Below, piece after piece: positions 6,620 to 9,491 of a stretch of DNA of 9,491 nt. A model generated the notes under the pieces. The model was not told the DNA's origin and ran no database searches. It saw only the letters and a program-made list of their open reading frames with translations. The DNA is taken from the NCBI GenBank assembly GCA_018710795.1, contig DVJH01000179.1, forward strand, positions 1-9,491, written 5' to 3'. The stretch comes from Candidatus Galligastranaerophilus gallistercoris (GTDB lineage: Bacteria; Cyanobacteriota; Vampirovibrionia; Gastranaerophilales; Gastranaerophilaceae). The translations under genes and the position numbers were made by a program. The stretch's first letter is position 1; each line of letters begins with the position of its first letter.

Positions 6620-8003
6620 GCGTTCCATGAATAAATTTATCTGCGGTTGCCATGGCGCCGTTTGTGTAATCATCAAGCGTTACGATTGTTTTTGGTGCAT
6701 TTTCAGTTCCTTTTGCTTCTTGATATTTCTTATTAATTTGATTGCCCAAAATGTTTGCGCCCAAACCTGTTAGAGCGCCCAAGATAAGGGCTTTTGCACC
6801 ACCAACCATTTTTGTTGTCATGCCAATTGTTGTGCCTAATGAAACCACCAAAGGAATACCTGTTGTTAAAGTTACGCCCACTCTTTCTTCTTTTGTGTCT
6901 GCTTGTGCCGTGTATAGGCCAAGAGTTCCTATTGTTCCCGCTGTGCTTAAAATATCTGCGGGGGCACAGCCATAGTTTATATCTCTTATCTTTTCAAAGA
7001 AATCAACCTGTTCTTTTGAAAATGCCTTTTTATATTGCTTTAATGCTTTTTCGGCAATATTTTTTGTTTCGGGAGAATTTGCAGCAATATCATCAATTAA
7101 TCCTGTAAATTCGGCAAATTCATCATCTGTCAGCCCCATATTTTTGTATGGCGATATTAATTTTGTTTGAATTTTTTTGGCTTCCGTTAATCTTTTTTCT
7201 GCAAGCGCTTCTTTTGAAAGTTTTTTTGCACCCTGTACAATGCCTTCATCTTTAATATTTTTCATTGCTTGCCAAGCGTCATTATCAAGCCTTTGAATTG
7301 AATCGTCTATTGTAGTTATTCTGCCTTTTATGGCATCTGAAGATGTAAATTCACTCAGAGCTTTTTTTCTTTTTCCCATTAATTCTTTCAGCCTTGAAAG
7401 TTTGCTTTTGTCTAAGCCGCTTTTTTTAGCGGTTTCTAAAATTGTTTCATCTGCAAGCGTAACTGCATCTTGCGCTTTTGAATAGTTTTTTCTCAAGGTT
7501 TTGAGCGCTGTATTTTTATAAAGTTTTGAAGCCCAAGCATCAAATTTTTCATATCCGGGGATTTTCATTAAAATATGCCTTATGATTGAATCTTTGGCAT
7601 TGCTTATGTTATCTGCCCCTTTTTGAAATTCTGCAAGGTTTTCGGCTGTAACTTTTTTATTTTTTATGGCTTCGTTTGTCTTTTTTGTGCCATCAGCAAA
7701 AACATTTTTTACTTTTGAAAAATTTTCTTTTATTGCCTTTACAACACCGCCTTTGTGCCTGAATGCGGCAATAACCCCTGCTGTGATTGAAATTCCCATT
7801 GAAGCTAAAAGTGCATATTTTGCAATTTTTCCTTTTTTGCTTTCTTCGCCTTGTTTTTCAAAGACATCGGGTTTTTGTTCCAAAATGGTTGCAGGCTGTT
7901 GGTTTTGGGCAGCATTATTATTTTGAACGCCAATTTGGGCGTTAATACCCGCTTTTTGCATATATGATTGTAATAAGCTGCTTTGAACCATATTATTTTG
8001 CAT
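6603..8003 (-). CDS. Unknown helical membrane protein, 466 aa
   Basis: No family recognised. The N-terminus is Gln/Asn-rich and low in complexity (residues 1-50, ending QKPDVFEKQ). One hydrophobic helix follows (about 60-81, ALLASMGISITAGVIAAF), then some 260 residues of highly charged, Lys-rich helix (about 85-345) likely to form coiled-coil or bundle structure. The end has hydrophobic, glycine-rich segments at about 348-365, 375-397 and 402-420 and a polar tail. There is no cleavable signal peptide. This layout would suit an inner-membrane protein with a long soluble domain, but the role is unknown. No good Shine-Dalgarno precedes the ATG; the nearest AAGGG is about 17 bases away. It follows the 359-aa secreted protein gene by 60 bp on the same strand, so they are probably co-transcribed. 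The long open frame and protein-like composition support a real gene. Confidence 0.78.
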   Translation of the reverse strand: MQNNMVQSSLLQSYMQKAGINAQIGVQNNNAAQNQQPATILEQKPDVFEKQGEESKKGKIAKYALLASMGISITAGVIAAFRHKGGVVKAIKENFSKVKNVFADGTKKTNEAIKNKKVTAENLAEFQKGADNISNAKDSIIRHILMKIPGYEKFDAWASKLYKNTALKTLRKNYSKAQDAVTLADETILETAKKSGLDKSKLSRLKELMGKRKKALSEFTSSDAIKGRITTIDDSIQRLDNDAWQAMKNIKDEGIVQGAKKLSKEALAEKRLTEAKKIQTKLISPYKNMGLTDDEFAEFTGLIDDIAANSPETKNIAEKALKQYKKAFSKEQVDFFEKIRDINYGCAPADILSTAGTIGTLGLYTAQADTKEERVGVTLTTGIPLVVSLGTTIGMTTKMVGGAKALILGALTGLGANILGNQINKKYQEAKGTENAPKTIVTLDDYTNGAMATADKFIHGTQKTAY

Positions 8004-8063
8004 ATAAAATTACTTTTAAACCCTTTTATGTATATAAAAACGAATGGTATTTAAAAATTGCTT

Positions 8064-9143
8064 TTATTTTTTACCGGACATTAAAAGAGATTCAATTGAA
8101 TATTTGGCTAAAGGTTTTTTTGTTCCTCTGTCCATAAAAATTAGCCAGTGCTTGTTTTTTTTGCTTGAAACGGAAAATGAAATTTTCCCTATCGCTTTTT
8201 CACCCGTTCTTATGGTTTTAAACCAAATGTCATTATCTGTAAATGGGGATGGGTAATAAATTTTTTTAATGTCATCCGTTAGAGCAATATCAAATGGGTA
8301 AAAATCCACATCGCTATTATTTGTTATTTTTAATTGAAGCGTTATAAAATCATCATCTCCAAATGGGTCTTTTGTATATTTGGCGCTATAAATTTCAACA
8401 TCTAAACCATCTAAATAAATGTCATCTTCCTTAAATGCTTCTTTTGAAAAAACAGGTAGGTCAACTTCCCCTAAAATTTCAATTTCAAATTCATCCCCCG
8501 GGGCAAGGTGGGCTACATCACCTTTTTTATTTAGCATTGAAACAAGCCCGATAGCGCCCCCAATGGCAGCACCCCCTGCCGCTGTCATGCCATGAGAAGC
8601 TATGGCAGTTTCAAGCCCCAATAAATTTATACTCATTAAACCGCCAATAGCACCTGTAACTAAAGTAACCCCCGCATGCTGAGCTACATTTTTAGCGGTT
8701 CCTATTGCCAAATTTTCTTTTGTTGTTAAATTGCCCTGAATTGGAATTTGCCTGCCATCGGGCGTTACCATATAATCAAAAGTAGTCAGCATATAACCGT
8801 CTCTATTTAATTTTTTAGGGTCAGAAATTTGTTGAATTATTCCATGGACAATTGTGCCTCTTGGAATAATAACGCCTTTTTTGCCTGCTACATCTTCCGT
8901 AATTTCAGCAAAAAATTCATCGCCCGCTTCATTAATTGAACCGCTTATAACATTTGATACCGTCATTTTAACTTTGTCTTTTTTATCAAGCTTGTCAACT
9001 TCGCCCGTGAACATTTTTGTATCTTTAAATTCGCCTTCTTCCGTAACCGAACCCTTAAGAGGTTCTGAATATGAAGGCATTAAGCTTGATAGAAAGCTTA
9101 AAATAAGCATTGTTGATAAAATTTTTTTAAAACGGCATTTCAT
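8064..9143 (-). CDS. Unknown secreted or envelope protein, 359 aa
   Basis: No named family recognised. The N-terminus MKCRFKKILSTMLILSFLSS is a clear signal peptide (basic, then hydrophobic), with likely cleavage near residue 26 (PSYS/EP). Cys3 is before the hydrophobic core, so it is not a lipobox. A beta-rich domain at about 43-145 contains IPRGTIVHG (93-101) and TPDGRQIPIQG (127-137), reminiscent of a P-x-G-T-x-x-x-G turn seen in several envelope proteins. Residues 158-204 are glycine-rich and hydrophobic (GGAAIGGAIGLVS), like a glycine-zipper membrane segment. A second beta-rich domain (about 245-350, LQLKITNNSD...GKISFSV) resembles DUF4352-type Ig-like domains in pattern only. An in-frame TAA lies nine bases before the ATG, so no upstream start exists, and no Shine-Dalgarno is visible. 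Probably anchored in or exported across the cell envelope; the function is unknown. Confidence 0.82.
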   Translation of the reverse strand: MKCRFKKILSTMLILSFLSSLMPSYSEPLKGSVTEEGEFKDTKMFTGEVDKLDKKDKVKMTVSNVISGSINEAGDEFFAEITEDVAGKKGVIIPRGTIVHGIIQQISDPKKLNRDGYMLTTFDYMVTPDGRQIPIQGNLTTKENLAIGTAKNVAQHAGVTLVTGAIGGLMSINLLGLETAIASHGMTAAGGAAIGGAIGLVSMLNKKGDVAHLAPGDEFEIEILGEVDLPVFSKEAFKEDDIYLDGLDVEIYSAKYTKDPFGDDDFITLQLKITNNSDVDFYPFDIALTDDIKKIYYPSPFTDNDIWFKTIRTGEKAIGKISFSVSSKKNKHWLIFMDRGTKKPLAKYSIESLLMSGKK

Positions 9144-9151
9144 AATAATAA

Positions 9152-9157
9152 ATTATA
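9152..9157 (-). promoter_or_regulatory. -10 box of the 359-aa gene, implying a near-leaderless mRNA
   Basis: A perfect TATAAT reads on the minus strand only eight bases before the ATG at 9143. A possible -35 (GTGACA, 9178-9173) is 15 bases upstream, short of the usual 17. The predicted transcript start would be two or three bases before the ATG, which fits the absence of a ribosome binding site. If transcription starts elsewhere, the box is chance in AT-rich DNA. Confidence 0.45.
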
Positions 9158-9171
9158 CTATGTTTCAAAAA

Positions 9172-9185
9172 TTGTCACATGACAA
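9172..9185. promoter_or_regulatory. 14-bp palindrome in a divergent promoter region, candidate operator
   Basis: TTGTCA and TGACAA form perfect 6-bp arms around CA. The site lies between the divergent 359-aa and HIT genes. Its left arm is the putative -35 of the HIT gene, and it covers the putative -35 of the 359-aa gene, where a dimeric regulator could affect both. No known regulator site is claimed. Confidence 0.4.
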
Positions 9186-9201
9186 ATTAAAAGTGTAGAA
9201 T
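9172..9201 (+). promoter_or_regulatory. Promoter of the HIT-family gene
   Basis: TTGTCA (9172-9177) and TAGAAT (9196-9201) are 18 bases apart, each one base from the sigma70 consensus. The predicted start near 9208 leaves about 15 bases of leader containing AAGGAG (9211-9216), six bases before the ATG. Confidence 0.6.
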
Positions 9202-9222
9202 TTCTTTTTGAAGGAGATTTAT

Positions 9223-9491
9223 ATGTCAGATTGTATTTTTTGTAAAATCGTAAACGGTGAATTTAATACGGAATTTGTTTATGAAACGGAAAATGTTGTT
9301 GTTTTTAAAGATATTAATCCTGTTGCGCCGGTTCATCTTTTGGTTGTTCCCAAAAAACACTATAGCAATTTATCTGAAGTAGATGATAAAAATTTATTAT
9401 TGGAACTTATGGAAACAGTTCAAAATGTTACAAAAAAATTGGGCATTGAAAGCTTCAGAACAGTTATAAATACAGGAAAAGAAGCAGGCCA
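9223..9491 (+). CDS. HIT-family (HinT-like) nucleotide hydrolase, 3'-truncated
   Basis: The first 89 codons of a histidine-triad protein, a small dimeric hydrolase of purine nucleoside phosphoramidates or related AMP-linked substrates. CIFCKIVNGEF (4-14) with the CxxC typical of zinc-binding HinT proteins, FKDINPVAPVHLLVVPKKHY (28-47) and FRTVINTGKEAG (78-89) are all in family order. The window ends just before the HxHxHxx catalytic triad, which therefore cannot be checked. A complete protein would be about 110-115 aa. A strong AAGGAG site and its own promoter precede it, and it diverges from the 359-aa envelope gene. The family is housekeeping and gives little functional context. High confidence in family, moderate on substrate. 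Confidence 0.95.
   Translation, partial: MSDCIFCKIVNGEFNTEFVYETENVVVFKDINPVAPVHLLVVPKKHYSNLSEVDDKNLLLELMETVQNVTKKLGIESFRTVINTGKEAG

Overview
This 9.5 kb window is AT-rich, gene-dense bacterial DNA. Nine complete or nearly complete genes and one cut gene lie on both strands, and no intergenic gap exceeds about 190 bp. The biosynthetic proteins look cyanobacteria-like: DapB carries the HSVRMPGF...HDTSNRECFMPG region and DapA the ITAMVTPF, GTTGESPT and APNPVPVKA blocks. The low GC, the many poly-A/T runs and several lineage-specific unknown proteins (one with an N-terminal IQFKGA-type tag) suggest a non-photosynthetic relative of Cyanobacteria. My best guess is a gut-type Melainabacteria/Vampirovibrionia (Gastranaerophilales). 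This is inferred from remembered family patterns, not from a search. TGA is used as a stop (dapB), so the code appears standard.

Layout. Positions 1-2311 (+) hold the end of the NAD de novo pathway: nadB (L-aspartate oxidase, missing its first ~45 codons at the window edge), overlapping nadC (quinolinate phosphoribosyltransferase). Positions 2308-3423 (-) encode an unrecognised 371-aa protein with a degenerate protein-kinase-like core; its stop overlaps the nadC stop tail to tail. Positions 3482-6203 (-) form a compact lysine/diaminopimelate operon, dapB-asd-dapA, whose products act in the order Asd, DapA, DapB to turn aspartyl phosphate into tetrahydrodipicolinate. dapB starts at a TTG codon behind a good ribosome binding site. 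Positions 6390-6569 (+) encode a 59-aa single-cluster ferredoxin, divergent from dapB. The 186-bp gap between them holds two well-formed sigma70-like promoters facing apart.

A hairpin at 6586-6619 terminates the ferredoxin gene and contains the stop codon of the convergent 466-aa gene, so it may serve both directions. Positions 6603-9143 (-) hold two unknown envelope-type genes: a secreted 359-aa protein with a glycine-rich hydrophobic centre and a beta-rich C-terminal domain, then a 466-aa helical membrane protein. Neither has a clear Shine-Dalgarno sequence, and the first may be leaderless. A short divergent region with a perfect 14-bp palindrome separates this pair from a HIT-family nucleotide hydrolase gene (+, 9223 onward) that runs off the end.

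The core of the window is housekeeping metabolism (NAD and lysine/cell wall). The uncharacterised material is the kinase-like protein and the envelope pair. I see no mobile element, CRISPR array, tRNA or rRNA, and no clear multi-gene novel system.
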